The notes under the pieces: generated by a model
Databases searched by the model: none
Told to the model about the DNA's origin: nothing
Seen by the model: the letters and a program-made list of their open reading frames with translations, nothing else
Made by a program: the position numbers and the translations under genes
Part shown: positions 33,894-43,103 of the stretch, piece by piece
Layout of the letters: each line of letters starts with the position of its first letter
Numbering within the stretch: position 1 is the first letter of the stretch
NCBI RefSeq assembly: GCF_014206815.1
Contig: NZ_JACHNP010000002.1
Span: 1,116,001-1,180,000 of the forward strand
Reading direction: 5' to 3'
DNA: 64,000 nucleotides
Origin: Xanthomonas sp. F10
GTDB lineage: Bacteria > Pseudomonadota > Gammaproteobacteria > Xanthomonadales > Xanthomonadaceae

Positions 33894-34835
33894 CTAGCCC
33901 GCCGTCGGCGGCAACCCGAGCAGCTCGGCCGGCAGCGCCGGCAGCGGCGTGCGTTCGTCCAGCGCCTCGCGCTTGAGCCAGTCGACGAAGTGGCTGGCGG
34001 CCGGGCTGAGCAGGCGGTGGGTCGGATGCACGATGTAGTAGGAGTAGCGCGCGGTCAGCGCCGGGCCGGGCAGGCGCACCAGTTCGTAGCGCTGCAGATA
34101 CGGCTGGGCGATGTGCTTGCGCGCGAGCACCGCGCCCACGCCGTACACCGCCGCGCGCATCGCATCGGTGCTGTCGTTGAAGGTGTGCATCGGCGGCAGG
34201 GCCACGCCGCGCACGCCGGCGGCGCGGAACCAGTCGCGCCAGCCCTGCGGCGACATGTCGGTGAGCAAGGGCAACTGCGCGATCTGCTCGGGCCGGCGCA
34301 GCGTCGCCAGTTGCGGCAAGGCCGGGGACGCCACCGGGAACAGTTCGTCGTCCATGAGGTGGTGCGAGGTCAGCCCCGGCCAGTCGCCCTGGCCGTAGCG
34401 GATGCCGAGCTCGGGGCCACCCTCTTCAAAGCGCGAGAAGGCCGAGTCGGTCTGGATCTCCAGGCGCACGTGCGGGTAGGCCTGGCAGAAGCGCGGCAGG
34501 CGCGGCAGCAGCCAGCAGTACGAGAGCGAGCGCAGCGTGGTCAGGCGCAGCGGCGCGGTGTCGGCCTGCGGATGCAGGTTGCCGGCCACCGCGGCGATGT
34601 CGGCCAGCGCCGCGCTGGCGGCATCGGCCAGTTGCCGGCCCTCGGCGGTCAGCTTGACCCCGCGCGCGTGGCGCTGGAACAGCGTGGCGCCGAGCAGCGC
34701 TTCCAGGCGCCGCACATGGTGGCTGACCGCACTGGCGGTGAGATGCAGTTCCTCCGCGGCATGGGCGAAGTTCTGGTGGCGAGCCGCGGCGGCGAACACG
34801 CCGAGCGCGGGCAGCAGGGACGGGCGCAGTTGCAC
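33894..34835 (-). CDS. LysR-family transcriptional regulator (GcvA-like)
   Basis: This 313-residue LTTR has the N-terminal helix-turn-helix (ARHQNFAHAAEELHLTASAV, then SHHVRRLEALLGATLFQRH) and a periplasmic-binding-like effector domain. The style (SAVSHHVRRLE, PLLTDMSPQGWRDWF) resembles the GcvA/AmpR subgroup. The start is taken as GTG at 34833-34835, because conservation starts there; an upstream in-frame ATG would add about 46 residues without family character. It diverges from the EamA transporter over about 220 bases, so the exporter is its likely target. Confidence 0.9.
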   Translation of the reverse strand: MQLRPSLLPALGVFAAAARHQNFAHAAEELHLTASAVSHHVRRLEALLGATLFQRHARGVKLTAEGRQLADAASAALADIAAVAGNLHPQADTAPLRLTTLRSLSYCWLLPRLPRFCQAYPHVRLEIQTDSAFSRFEEGGPELGIRYGQGDWPGLTSHHLMDDELFPVASPALPQLATLRRPEQIAQLPLLTDMSPQGWRDWFRAAGVRGVALPPMHTFNDSTDAMRAAVYGVGAVLARKHIAQPYLQRYELVRLPGPALTARYSYYIVHPTHRLLSPAASHFVDWLKREALDERTPLPALPAELLGLPPTAG

Positions 34836-35053
34836 GGTCAGACACGCGGCAGATTTGTGGCTCGCGACGATACTACGCGCTTGTCGCCCCTGGGGCGCAG
34901 GACGATGCTGACCGCCGAACACGACATGCGCAGCAGGCAGAGCAGCGAGAAGGGAGCGGTGCGGATGCGCCACCCGGCATCCGCCGCCGGCGGCGGATGC
35001 GTGGCGTCGCAGGATCGCTGCGGCGCGTTTCCGGTCGACCGCGAGCCTCCTCC

Positions 35054-35980
35054 ATGCCTACTTCCGACACCTCCCTGCAACCTGGCATCGTCTCTGCCCC
35101 TCCCGCGCCCGTATCCGACAGCGCTGCGTCGCGCGACTGGCGCACGCCGCTGGAACTGGGTTTTCTCGGCGTCGTCTGGGGCTGCTCGTTCCTGTTCATG
35201 CGCGTGGCGGCGCCGCAGTTCGGTGCCTACGCGCTGGTGGAACTGCGCCTGGCCCTCGGCGCAGCGGTGCTGCTGCCGTTCCTGTGGCTGGCGCGGGCGC
35301 GCTTCCCGCTGCGGCGCTGGCCGACCCTGGCGGCGATCGGCGTGCTCAATTCCGCGCTGCCGTTCCTGCTGTTCGCGTGGGGGGCGCAGCACGCGCCGGC
35401 GGCGATCGGCGCGATCTGCAACGCGATGACGGTGCTGTTCACTGCGTTGATCGCGTTCCTGTTCTTCGGCGAGCGCATCGGCACCCGCCGCGCGCTGGCC
35501 TTGCTGGTCGGCTTCATCGGAGTGTTGGTCTTGGCCACCGGCAAATCGGCCGGGCTCAGCGTCGGTCCGTCCGCCTTCGCCGGCGCCACCGCCTCGCTGC
35601 TGTACGGCATCGGCTACAACCTGGTGAAGCGGCATATGGGCGACCTGCCGCCGGCCGCATCGGCGGCGGCCACGCTCGGCTGCAGCGCGCTGCTGCTGGC
35701 GCCGCTGGCGTTCACGCATTGGCCGACCGCGCCGGTGTCGGCGCTGGCCTGGGCCTGTGCGGGCGGCCTGGGCGTGGTCTGCACCGGCCTGGCCTACCTG
35801 ATGTACTACCGGTTGATCCAGCGCATCGGCCCGGCCCGCGCCTCGACCGTGACCTACCTGATCCCGGTGTTCGGCGCGCTGCTGGCCTGGTGGTTCCTGG
35901 GCGAGCCGCTGACCTGGACCATGCTGCTGGCCGGTGCGCTGATCCTGGGCAGCGTGGCCTTCAGCCAGCGCGCGCGGTAG
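35054..35980 (+). CDS. EamA/DMT-family transporter
   Basis: This 308-residue inner-membrane protein has about ten hydrophobic helices in two EamA repeats. Conserved features are LELGFLGVVWGCSFLFMRVA near the start, a short charged loop (FFGERIGTRRALALLVGFIG) closing the first repeat and the FLGEPLTWTMLLAGALILG ending. The family exports amino acids or metabolites with proton exchange; the substrate is not predictable here. The ATG at 35054 is chosen over the in-frame start at 34997. The divergent LysR gene probably controls it. Confidence 0.9.
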   Translation: MPTSDTSLQPGIVSAPPAPVSDSAASRDWRTPLELGFLGVVWGCSFLFMRVAAPQFGAYALVELRLALGAAVLLPFLWLARARFPLRRWPTLAAIGVLNSALPFLLFAWGAQHAPAAIGAICNAMTVLFTALIAFLFFGERIGTRRALALLVGFIGVLVLATGKSAGLSVGPSAFAGATASLLYGIGYNLVKRHMGDLPPAASAAATLGCSALLLAPLAFTHWPTAPVSALAWACAGGLGVVCTGLAYLMYYRLIQRIGPARASTVTYLIPVFGALLAWWFLGEPLTWTMLLAGALILGSVAFSQRAR

Positions 35981-36136
35981 AACGTGCCATCCATCGCGGC
36001 GACATCGCCAGGCGGCTGACCGGCTGCGCCGTGGAGCAGCCGCGCGAACTTTTCATCCGCTTCCTGCACGCGCAGCCGCCGCAGCGGCGCGGCGTCGGCG
36101 GCGCCTGAGCGCGCCGGACGGCGCGCGCATGACGCG

Positions 36137-37057
36137 TCACTTCGGCGGCGCGCGCACCGGCAGCGGCACGTTGCACAGGTCGATGTGCCCGGCCGGGCGC
36201 TTGTAGAACGCGTCGCGGCGGTTGCGCCGCGCCTCGACCACGTCGCGGAAGGTTCGGGTGTCGGTACGCAGCAATTGCAGCGGCGTGCGCTCTGCTTCCG
36301 GCACGTCGCTGGCCAGGCGGATCGCGCGGATCGGCGTGCGCTGCTCGGGTTTCTCATAGAAGCCCATCGGGTCCGGCCCGCGCGGGATCACGCTGAGCAG
36401 TTCCATGCCCTTGACCACGCGGCCGACCACGGTGATGTTGCGGTCCAGTTGCCGCGGCGACTGCCCGGTGACCACGTAAAGCTCGGCCCCGATGCTGCTG
36501 TCCTCGTCGTTGTTGCGGCCGGCGCCGAGCGTGCCGTAGCAATGCGCCAGCCAGGCGGTGCCGGCCTTGGGATCGCGCGCTACCGGAAAGTCGTCGACGA
36601 AGCCCACCTGCGCCGCCCAGCCGTCAGGATCGGGCAGCGGCTGGAACGCGAGGCCCGCGGCGGGTCGCTGGAACTCGGCGGGCAAGTGGGTCTTGGCGCT
36701 GCCCAGCGACTTGGCCTTGCCCGGCTCCTCGCCATCGGGGTCGCCGAACTGCACCACGAAATTGTCCTGCGAGCGATAGATGCTCAGGCCGTCCCAGAAG
36801 TGCTCGTGGGCCAGGGTACGGATGTTGCCGACGTGCTGCGGCGCGAACGCCGGCGCCAGCTCGATGATCACCCGGCCGGTGTCCAGCTCCAGGTACAGCG
36901 TGTTGGCCGGATCCAGCGTGCGCCAGTCGCTGGGCTTGGAGGCGTCCAGGATCTGCTGCGGGCTGCGGTACGGCACCGCCGGCGGCGGTGCGCCCGCCGA
37001 CGCGGCGAAGGTGGACAGCGACAACGCGAGGGCGAGCAGGGAAGTGCGCAGCGGCAT
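36137..37057 (-). CDS. Secreted cyclophilin-type peptidyl-prolyl isomerase
   Basis: This 306-residue protein has a signal peptide (residues 1 to about 22, TFAASAGA) and a cyclophilin fold. Landmarks are [20 protein letters not shown], the active-site-like [16 protein letters not shown] and [20 protein letters not shown]; the C-terminal about 90 residues extend past the core. The canonical Arg of F-x-R-x-x is present only as YRSQDNF, so isomerase activity is likely but not certain. It lies 99 bases downstream of the XVIPCD gene on the same strand. I see nothing that marks it as an immunity protein. Confidence 0.88.
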   Translation of the reverse strand: MPLRTSLLALALSLSTFAASAGAPPPAVPYRSPQQILDASKPSDWRTLDPANTLYLELDTGRVIIELAPAFAPQHVGNIRTLAHEHFWDGLSIYRSQDNFVVQFGDPDGEEPGKAKSLGSAKTHLPAEFQRPAAGLAFQPLPDPDGWAAQVGFVDDFPVARDPKAGTAWLAHCYGTLGAGRNNDEDSSIGAELYVVTGQSPRQLDRNITVVGRVVKGMELLSVIPRGPDPMGFYEKPEQRTPIRAIRLASDVPEAERTPLQLLRTDTRTFRDVVEARRNRRDAFYKRPAGHIDLCNVPLPVRAPPK

Positions 37058-37156
37058 GAGGGCGGCCCGGTCGGTGAGCGCCCGATTCTCACCGAAGCGG
37101 CGGCCGCTGCCAATGCGCCGGCGGCACGGCGATTGCCGTGCTGCCGACAGGGCTGC

Positions 37157-38935
37157 CTACGACAGCGCGCGCCGCTGCGGTTCCTGCGCCTCCTGCACCG
37201 GTGGCTGGCTCGGCGTCGGCGGCAGCGCGGCGAGTTGCCTGGCGCTTTCCGCGGCCGGGATGGTCGCCGCCTGCGCGGCGTCCACGTAGGCCACGCGCTT
37301 GTCGGCGGACATCGGGTCGCCCTGTACCGCGAACACGCGCCCGTTGTCGTTGCGCAGCACGTGATCGACCTGGGTCAGGCCATCGCGCCGCGCCGCCAGC
37401 AGTAAGCCGCTCGCGACGTTGGCGTCGTAGGGCGTGAGCTTGCGCGCGATCGCCTGTTGCATCGCCTCTTGCTGCGGATCGGCGGCGGCACGCGCAGCGG
37501 GCGTGGCGCCGGTACTCGGGGCGGCGCGCGTGGGCGCTGACGGTGATGGCGGGTCGGCGCGGTCGACCTGCGCGTCGATGCGCACCAGGTCGCCGCCCGG
37601 CGTGCCGCCGGCGCTGCTGGACACGCGGAACAGGCGCTCGCTCAGGCCATACTGGGAATTACCCAGATTGCGCGCCAGGCCGATCGCGAAGTCCTGCGGA
37701 CTCTGCTTTGCATATTCCGCCGCCTCGTGCGCGGTCATCGGACTGGCCTGCGCGGCGCGCTGGTACTGATGGCGCAGCGCGTCCATCTGCTGTTCGGAGA
37801 AGCGCAGGGTGGCGTTCTCGCCAGCCCTGATCGGCGGGTTGGCCGGGTCGGTGTCCTTGCCGGTGAGCGCGGCGTTGAGCAGTTGCGCCTGGTTGTGGTC
37901 GACCTTGTCGAAGCTGAACTGGTAGCTGCGTTCGTCCACGCGCTCCTTTCCCGCCGGGTCGAACTGGCGGGTCAGGGTCATCGGCACGTTGCCCGCGTAC
38001 TGCACCTTGCCGACCACGCTGGAGCTGCCGTCGGCATAGGTGGTGCGCACGTTCTCGCCGCTGTTGCGCTGGCCGCCCAGTTCCGCCTTGAACGGGCCCA
38101 GGCCGAGCTGGGCGCGGGTCTCCGAACTCATGGTGAGGCTTTCGACTTTCTGCACCTCGGTGACACCGGGCGCGTTGGCGGCGAGCTTGCCGCTGGCCAG
38201 GAACGCGCGGTAGGCGGCCTGGGCCTGCGGATCGCGCAGGTCGAAGGTGGCGGTGTTCATGGTCGCCTGGCCGAGCGCATCCTGCCGGCCCAGCATGGCC
38301 TGGGCGATGTCGGTCTTCAGTCCCGCCGCCTCCAGCCGCTCCACCGCCTGGGTCGGACCGACCGCGACGCGGACGCGATCGGCATCCAGGCGCTCCACCG
38401 CATAGCTCATGCCGGCCGCGTCGGTGCGCTCGCTGGACGTGGCGAAGCCGCGGAATGCCGCTTCCATCGAGGTCTTGGCGAACACCTGGCCATCGAGCTT
38501 AACGCGGCCGCCTTCCGGGATGGTCGTGGGGTCGAAGGGATTCACCCGCGCAGCGGCGTCGGCCGTGGCATCGCCGCGCAGCCGGACTTCGTAGCGGCCG
38601 CGCTCGCCGGTGGCCTGGGTCAGGCTGCCGTCGGCGGCCAGGCGCCCGGCTTTGAAGTCGCCCTGGATGCGATGGCCCTGGGTGAACTCCATCTCGACGT
38701 TGAACACCGTGTCGCCATTTTCCTGCTTGCGCCCGGCGCCGACCTTGCCGGTGTGCACCGCCGCGTATTCCAGCGGTCCGTACTTGGCCTGTGCAGCCGT
38801 GCGGCTGTACTCGACCGAGGCCGAACCGGCCTCTGGATCGCGCTTGAACGCGCCGGTCGAGAACTGGTTGCCGGAACTGGCGAAGCTGGCCTCGGTGGCC
38901 TGCCCGGGCTCTGGGGTGGCGGGCGTCGAACTCAT
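37157..38935 (-). CDS. Putative XVIPCD effector of the Xanthomonadales type IV secretion system (X-Tfe)
   Basis: This 592-residue protein ends in a domain of the XVIPCD type (about residues 486-592; [40 protein letters not shown] and a Gln-rich tail), the signal bound by VirD4 for secretion by the antibacterial X-T4SS. Residues 1-460 are soluble, mixed alpha/beta and match no family I know ([40 protein letters not shown]). A Pro/Ser/Ala linker (about 460-485) joins the two. The start at 38933-38935 has AGGAGGT five bases upstream. No signal peptide is present, as expected for this route. No lipoprotein immunity gene is adjacent. Confidence 0.82.
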   Translation of the reverse strand: MSSTPATPEPGQATEASFASSGNQFSTGAFKRDPEAGSASVEYSRTAAQAKYGPLEYAAVHTGKVGAGRKQENGDTVFNVEMEFTQGHRIQGDFKAGRLAADGSLTQATGERGRYEVRLRGDATADAAARVNPFDPTTIPEGGRVKLDGQVFAKTSMEAAFRGFATSSERTDAAGMSYAVERLDADRVRVAVGPTQAVERLEAAGLKTDIAQAMLGRQDALGQATMNTATFDLRDPQAQAAYRAFLASGKLAANAPGVTEVQKVESLTMSSETRAQLGLGPFKAELGGQRNSGENVRTTYADGSSSVVGKVQYAGNVPMTLTRQFDPAGKERVDERSYQFSFDKVDHNQAQLLNAALTGKDTDPANPPIRAGENATLRFSEQQMDALRHQYQRAAQASPMTAHEAAEYAKQSPQDFAIGLARNLGNSQYGLSERLFRVSSSAGGTPGGDLVRIDAQVDRADPPSPSAPTRAAPSTGATPAARAAADPQQEAMQQAIARKLTPYDANVASGLLLAARRDGLTQVDHVLRNDNGRVFAVQGDPMSADKRVAYVDAAQAATIPAAESARQLAALPPTPSQPPVQEAQEPQRRALS

Positions 38936-39072
38936 GCGTGACCTCCTGGATGGCATGCACAAAGGAAGGTCCCGCAGTGTAGTCAGCGTGGTGTTGCCGA
39001 AGAGTTTGTCGCCTGGAACGCCGGTTGGGGCGGCGGACATGACCAACGGCACAGGGGCTATGTCGAACTTTG

Positions 39073-39097
39073 CACTAGTATCTACTTCAACCTAGTG
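39073..39097. promoter_or_regulatory. Inverted repeat CACTAG-N13-CTAGTG before the PadR-type gene
   Basis: Six-base perfect arms (39073-39078 and 39092-39097) lie in an AT-richer patch and end nine bases before the regulator ATG, touching its ribosome site GAGG. Placement fits an autorepression operator. Confidence 0.5.
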
Positions 39098-39106
39098 AGG
39101 GATGCC

Positions 39107-39472
39107 ATGGTCGAGCCGGATGCGCAGCTGAAGAAATTCCAGAAAGAGCTGAGCGCCGGCACCGTGTCGCTGGCCTTGCTGGCGGTGCTGGCCGCCGCCG
39201 AGGCGCCGCTGTACGGCTATCTCATCGCCAAGCGCATGGAGCAGGTGGGCGAGGGCGTGCTCAGCGGCAAGCAGAGCGCGCTGTACCCGGTGCTGCGCAA
39301 CCTGGAGGCGGCGGGGTTGCTGTCCAGCCATGTCGAGCCGTCGGTGGCCGGGCCGCCGCGGCGTTACTACCGCATCACCGCGGCGGGCCTGGCCACGCTG
39401 CGGCAATGGGCCGCGGCGTGGAGAGCCACCCGCGATTCCGTCGATTCCGTGCTGAAGGGGATTTCAGAATGA
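39107..39472 (+). CDS. PadR-family transcriptional regulator
   Basis: This 121-residue winged-helix protein is of the short PadR subfamily: LLAVLAAAEAPLYGYLIAKR, SALYPVLRNLEAAGLLSS (recognition region) and RRYYRITAAGLATLRQW. The start ATG at 39107 has GAGG just upstream; a GTG at 39095 is also in frame. Its stop overlaps the next gene's ATG by two bases, so it and the membrane sensor form one unit. PadR proteins are usually ligand-relieved repressors; the ligand is unknown. Confidence 0.9.
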   Translation: MVEPDAQLKKFQKELSAGTVSLALLAVLAAAEAPLYGYLIAKRMEQVGEGVLSGKQSALYPVLRNLEAAGLLSSHVEPSVAGPPRRYYRITAAGLATLRQWAAAWRATRDSVDSVLKGISE

Positions 39473-40389
39473 GCAGCGCACACACCGCACCACGGCCCTT
39501 GCCGACCACCATTCCCGACTACCTGGCGCAACTGCGTGCGGCATTGGGCGGCGCCGACCCCGCGCTGATCCAGGACGCGCTGTACGACGCGGAGGAATAC
39601 CTGCGTTCGGAGTTGGCCGAGCAGCCGGGCAAGAGCGAGGCCGAGGTCATCGCCGGCGTCGCCGGTAGCTACGGCGCACCGGAGGAGGTGGCCGAGATCT
39701 ACCGCGATACCGAGGTGACGGTGAACCGCGCGCTGCGCCCGCCGGCGCCACCCAAACGCCGCTCGCTGGCCGGCCGCTTCTTTGGCGTGGCCGCCGATCC
39801 GCGCGCCTACGGCAGCCTGTTCTACATGTTGTTGTCGCTGGTCACCGGCATCTTCTACTTCACCTGGGTGGTGACCGGGGTCAGCGTGTCGGCGGGCATG
39901 CTGATCCTGATCGTCGGCGTGCCGCTGCTGGTGCTGTTCTTCGGTTCGGTGCGGCTGCTGTCGCTGGTGGAAGGCCGGGTGGTGGAAGTGCTGCTGGGCG
40001 AGCGCATGCCGCGGCGGCCGCTGTACAGCGAGCGCACACAACCCTGGCTGCGGCGCATCGGGCAGATGTTCACCGACGCGCGCACCTGGACCACGATGCT
40101 GTATTTCCTGCTGATGCTGCCGCTGGGCACCTTCTACTTCAGCGTGTTCATCACCCTGCTGAGTACGGGGCTGGCGCTGGCGTCGGCGCCGCTGGGGTTC
40201 TTCCTGCCGCAGCAGTTCAATGCGATGTTCGTCGACTGGAACGTCACCGAAAGCGCACCGTGGCTGCTGCCGGTGTGGAGTGCGCTGGGCATCGTGCTGC
40301 TGGTCGGCACGCTGCACTTGGCGCGTGCGGTCGGCAAGCTGCACGGCATGCTCGCCAAGCACCTGCTGGTGCACAGCGCGGGGCAATGA
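39469..40389 (+). CDS. DUF1700-like/Sensor-domain membrane protein
   Basis: This 306-residue protein has an N-terminal helical segment of DUF1700/HAAS type (YLAQLRAALGGADPALIQDA, EEVAEIYRDTE; about residues 15-85) and a membrane part with four hydrophobic segments near residues 120-165 and 205-235, plus one at about 270-290, in the style of the Sensor family. Such proteins are commonly encoded right after a PadR regulator, as here (four-base ATGA overlap), and the pair is thought to control an envelope or transport response. No ABC transporter or kinase is adjacent, so the output is unknown. Confidence 0.8.
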   Translation: MSSAHTAPRPLPTTIPDYLAQLRAALGGADPALIQDALYDAEEYLRSELAEQPGKSEAEVIAGVAGSYGAPEEVAEIYRDTEVTVNRALRPPAPPKRRSLAGRFFGVAADPRAYGSLFYMLLSLVTGIFYFTWVVTGVSVSAGMLILIVGVPLLVLFFGSVRLLSLVEGRVVEVLLGERMPRRPLYSERTQPWLRRIGQMFTDARTWTTMLYFLLMLPLGTFYFSVFITLLSTGLALASAPLGFFLPQQFNAMFVDWNVTESAPWLLPVWSALGIVLLVGTLHLARAVGKLHGMLAKHLLVHSAGQ

Positions 40390-40434
40390 CGAGGCGCCGC
40401 GGCTGGCGAATGCCGGCCGCGGACGCTGCACGGC

Positions 40435-41745
40435 TCAGCCGGCCTTGCGGCTGCCGCGGCGCTTGAGCGGGGTGACGTTGCCGGCCGCCGGCGCGCGGCT
40501 GGCGCCGGCGTTGGCGGCGATGAAGCTGCGCACCTGCGGATACACGATGTCGCGCCAGCGGCGGCCGCTGAAGATGCCGTAATGGCCGGCGCCTTGCACT
40601 TCCAGGTGCTGGCGGCGAGCGGAGGGGATACCGGTGCACAGGTCCTGCGCGGCGGCGGTCTGGCCCAGGCCGGAGATGTCGTCCAGTTCGCCTTCGATGC
40701 TGAGCAGCGCGGTGTCGCGGATCGCGGCCGGGTCGACGCGCTCGCCGTCGATCACCCATTCCCCGCGCGGCAGCAGGAACTCCTGGAACACCACGCGGAT
40801 GGTGTCCAGGTAGTAGGTGGCCGGCATGTCCAGCACCGCGTTGTACTCGTCGTAGAAACGGCGGTGCGCCTCGGCGTCCTGCAGGTCGCCCTTGACCAGG
40901 TTGGCGTAGAAATCCCAGTGCGACATGAAGTGCCGGCTCGGGTTCATCGCCAGGAAGCCGATGTGCTGCAGGAAGCCCGGGTAGACCTCGCGGCCGTGGC
41001 CGGGGTAGGCCGGCGGCACGGTGTGGATGACGTTGTGCTCGAACCAGGACAGCGGATTGCGCGTGGCCAGGTTGTTGACCTCGGTAGGGCTGCGCCGCGC
41101 GTCGATCGGGCCGCCCATCATCACCAGCGAACGCGGCGTGGTCTCGCCGCGCCCGGCCATCAGCGACACCGCGGCCAGCACCGGCACGGTCGGCTGGCAC
41201 ACGCTCATCACGTGCAGCGACTCGGCGCCGATGTGGCGGATGAAGTCCTGCACGTAGCGCACGTAGTCGTCCAGGCCGAAGTCGCCGTCGGCCTGCGGCA
41301 CCATGCGCGCATCGATCCAGTCGGTGACGTAGACCTTGTGGTCGCGCAGCAGGGTGCGCACGGTGTCGCGCAGCAGCGTGGCGTGGTGGCCGGACAGCGG
41401 CGCCACGACCAGTACGGCCGGCTGCTTCTTGAGTCCGTCCACCACCTTGGCGTCGTCGCTGAAGCGCTTGAAGCGCAGCAGCCGGCAGAACGGCTTGCGC
41501 AGCACTTCCTGTTCGACGATCGGCAGCGCGTGGCCGTCGACCTCGACATGGTCCAGCGCCCAGGCCGGCTTCTCGTAGTCCTTGCCCAGGCGGTGCATCA
41601 GTTCGTTGCTGGCGGCCAGGCGCTCGGCACCGGGCAGCGTCGACCACAGGCTGTTGGGGTCGGAGAAGATCTTGGCGTTGGCTTCGGCCTGGTGCACCCA
41701 GGGGGCGAGCAGGTTACGGGTCAGTTCGTGCCACTGGTAGAGCAT
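40435..41745 (-). CDS. phaZ: Intracellular polyhydroxyalkanoate depolymerase
   Basis: This 436-residue protein matches intracellular PHA depolymerases with a C-terminal PHB_depo domain. The nucleophile elbow is SVCQPTVP, with cysteine (C183) in place of the usual lipase serine, which is characteristic of this family. The oxyanion region is VVAPLSGHHATLLRD and the C-terminal histidine is in GAGHYGIFSGRRW. It should release hydroxyacids from stored PHA granules. No pha synthase gene is in the window. A Lys/Arg-rich tail (KRRGSRKAG) could aid granule or DNA binding. Confidence 0.9.
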   Translation of the reverse strand: MLYQWHELTRNLLAPWVHQAEANAKIFSDPNSLWSTLPGAERLAASNELMHRLGKDYEKPAWALDHVEVDGHALPIVEQEVLRKPFCRLLRFKRFSDDAKVVDGLKKQPAVLVVAPLSGHHATLLRDTVRTLLRDHKVYVTDWIDARMVPQADGDFGLDDYVRYVQDFIRHIGAESLHVMSVCQPTVPVLAAVSLMAGRGETTPRSLVMMGGPIDARRSPTEVNNLATRNPLSWFEHNVIHTVPPAYPGHGREVYPGFLQHIGFLAMNPSRHFMSHWDFYANLVKGDLQDAEAHRRFYDEYNAVLDMPATYYLDTIRVVFQEFLLPRGEWVIDGERVDPAAIRDTALLSIEGELDDISGLGQTAAAQDLCTGIPSARRQHLEVQGAGHYGIFSGRRWRDIVYPQVRSFIAANAGASRAPAAGNVTPLKRRGSRKAG

Positions 41746-41808
41746 GCCGGCGTTTCCATCCTGAGCGTATGCTGCCGTGCAGCATAACCCATTCCGGGCA
41801 TTTGCACC

Positions 41809-42414
41809 TTAATGGGGCACCAGACCAATCGTCTCCAGCGCCGCCGCATCGCCCGCCAGCGCTGGCGCCAGCCAGCAATGACTGCCGACCGGGCGCAGCC
41901 CGAGCGCACCGAACTGGCGCCGGTACCAGCGCGCTGCACGGGGCTGGAAGCCGGCGTGGTCGCCGTCGAAGTCGTCCTCGGCGGCGAAGGTCTCCAGGAA
42001 CGCCACCCCGCCGCACAGCTCCACCAGGCCAGGCAGGCCCTGGCGCAGTTCGCGGCTGGGCACGTAGTGCAGCACGTCCGAGCACACCAGCAGGTCCACC
42101 GGCGCGCATGGCCGCAACCAGGCGAAATCGCCGAAGCGCGCCGGGTGCAGGTTGCGGTGGCGGCCGTAGCGGGCGACGGCGTAGTCGCTGCTGTCGAAGC
42201 CGAGGTAGCGCAGCTTCGGCCGCAGCTTCAGCAGCGGCGCGCGCCAGGCGCCTTCGCCGCAGCCGATGTCGAGCACGCTGCGGATCGGCCGTTCCAGGTA
42301 GTACTCGGCCTGTGCCACGGCGAGCCCGACCTTGCGCGCCAGGCGTGCGGCGTCGCCGATGCCGTCGCGGCGATACCAGCGCTGGAAGTAGTCGGCGTCG
42401 TACTGTTTGTCCAT
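41809..42414 (-). CDS. Class I SAM-dependent methyltransferase
   Basis: This 201-residue protein has a Rossmann methyltransferase fold. SAM motif I is VLDIGCGEGAWRAPLLK, the acidic end of strand two is FDSSDYAVARYG, and motif IV region is DLLVCSDVLHYVP. The substrate is unknown; a small-molecule target is likely. The ATG is at 42412-42414. It diverges from hemJ over 81 bases and lies 63 bases upstream of phaZ on the same strand, so it may be co-transcribed with it. Confidence 0.88.
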   Translation of the reverse strand: MDKQYDADYFQRWYRRDGIGDAARLARKVGLAVAQAEYYLERPIRSVLDIGCGEGAWRAPLLKLRPKLRYLGFDSSDYAVARYGRHRNLHPARFGDFAWLRPCAPVDLLVCSDVLHYVPSRELRQGLPGLVELCGGVAFLETFAAEDDFDGDHAGFQPRAARWYRRQFGALGLRPVGSHCWLAPALAGDAAALETIGLVPH

Positions 42415-42495
42415 GCGGGCGTGTGGTCCGTGCGGGCGCCGGGCGAATCGGCGAAAATGGCCGCACATCCTACGCCAGCGACCCGGAGCCAGCGC

Positions 42496-42951
42496 ATGCA
42501 ACTCTATCTGTGGATCAAGTCCCTGCATCTGCTGTTCGTGATCGCATGGATGGCGGCGGTGTTCTACCTGCCGCGGATCCTGGTCAACATCGCCGAGAGC
42601 GCGGGCCAGCCGCAGGTGCAGGAGCGCCTGGCGCTGATGGGGCGGCGCCTGTACCGCTTCGGCCACAGCATGTTCGGCCTGGCGCTGCTGCTGGGGCTCA
42701 CCCTGTGGCTGGGCTACAAGGTGCTGCCGGACTTCCCGACGATGGTCGCGCCCGGCCACAGCGGCTGGCTGCACGCCAAGCTCGGCTTGGTGGCGCTGAT
42801 GCTGGCCTACTACATCTTCACCGGCCGCTGGCTCAAGCGCGTGGGGCAGGCGCAGCCCCTGCCGTCCTCGCGCGCGCTGCGCCTGTTCAACGAACTGCCG
42901 GTGCTGGGACTGCTGGTGGTGATCTGGCTGGTGCTGGCGAAGCCGTTTTGA
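42496..42951 (+). CDS. hemJ: HemJ-family protoporphyrinogen IX oxidase
   Basis: HemJ oxidises protoporphyrinogen IX in the membrane as the penultimate step of heme synthesis. The 151-residue protein has four predicted helices. Conserved features are the N-terminal LWIKSLHLLFVIAWMAAVFY with a heme-ligand-type histidine (H11), the loop RRLYRFGHSMFG and the lysine in WLHAKLGLVALMLAYY. Length and motifs fit the family (formerly UPF0093/TIGR00701). Its stop codon lies two bases before a heptad repeat arm (42954). Confidence 0.9.
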   Translation: MQLYLWIKSLHLLFVIAWMAAVFYLPRILVNIAESAGQPQVQERLALMGRRLYRFGHSMFGLALLLGLTLWLGYKVLPDFPTMVAPGHSGWLHAKLGLVALMLAYYIFTGRWLKRVGQAQPLPSSRALRLFNELPVLGLLVVIWLVLAKPF

Positions 42952-42953
42952 GC

Positions 42954-43084
42954 GGGGATTGGGGATTCGGGATTCGGGATTCGCAAGAGCGGGGTCTTCC
43001 AGCCTGGTATTGATCGCGGCTACCCATAACACTTCGGCGCCGGGAACGGGCTTTTACGAATCCCCAATCCCGATTTCCCAATCC
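42954..43084. repeat. Inverted heptad element G (GGGATT type) between hemJ and accA
   Basis: The left arm 42954-42981 has four units (GGGGATT, GGGGATT, CGGGATT, CGGGATT) followed by CGCAAGAGC. The right arm 43057-43084 has four units (CGAATCC, CCAATCC, CGATTTC, CCAATCC), preceded by GCTTTTA. The element occupies the gap between convergent hemJ and accA, where a bidirectional terminator is expected. Confidence 0.9.
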
Positions 43085-43103
43085 CGAGGCGCCGCCCGGC
43101 GCC

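Noticed and set aside
36137-37057. Cyclophilin gene as the immunity protein of the XVIPCD effector
   Set aside because: It is a full-length conserved secreted isomerase without lipobox or the small size of known X-T4SS immunity proteins; adjacency alone is not enough.
40397-40422. Hairpin between the sensor gene and phaZ as a terminator
   Set aside because: A seven-base stem with a 12-base loop and no T run is weak in such GC-rich sequence; I could not support it.
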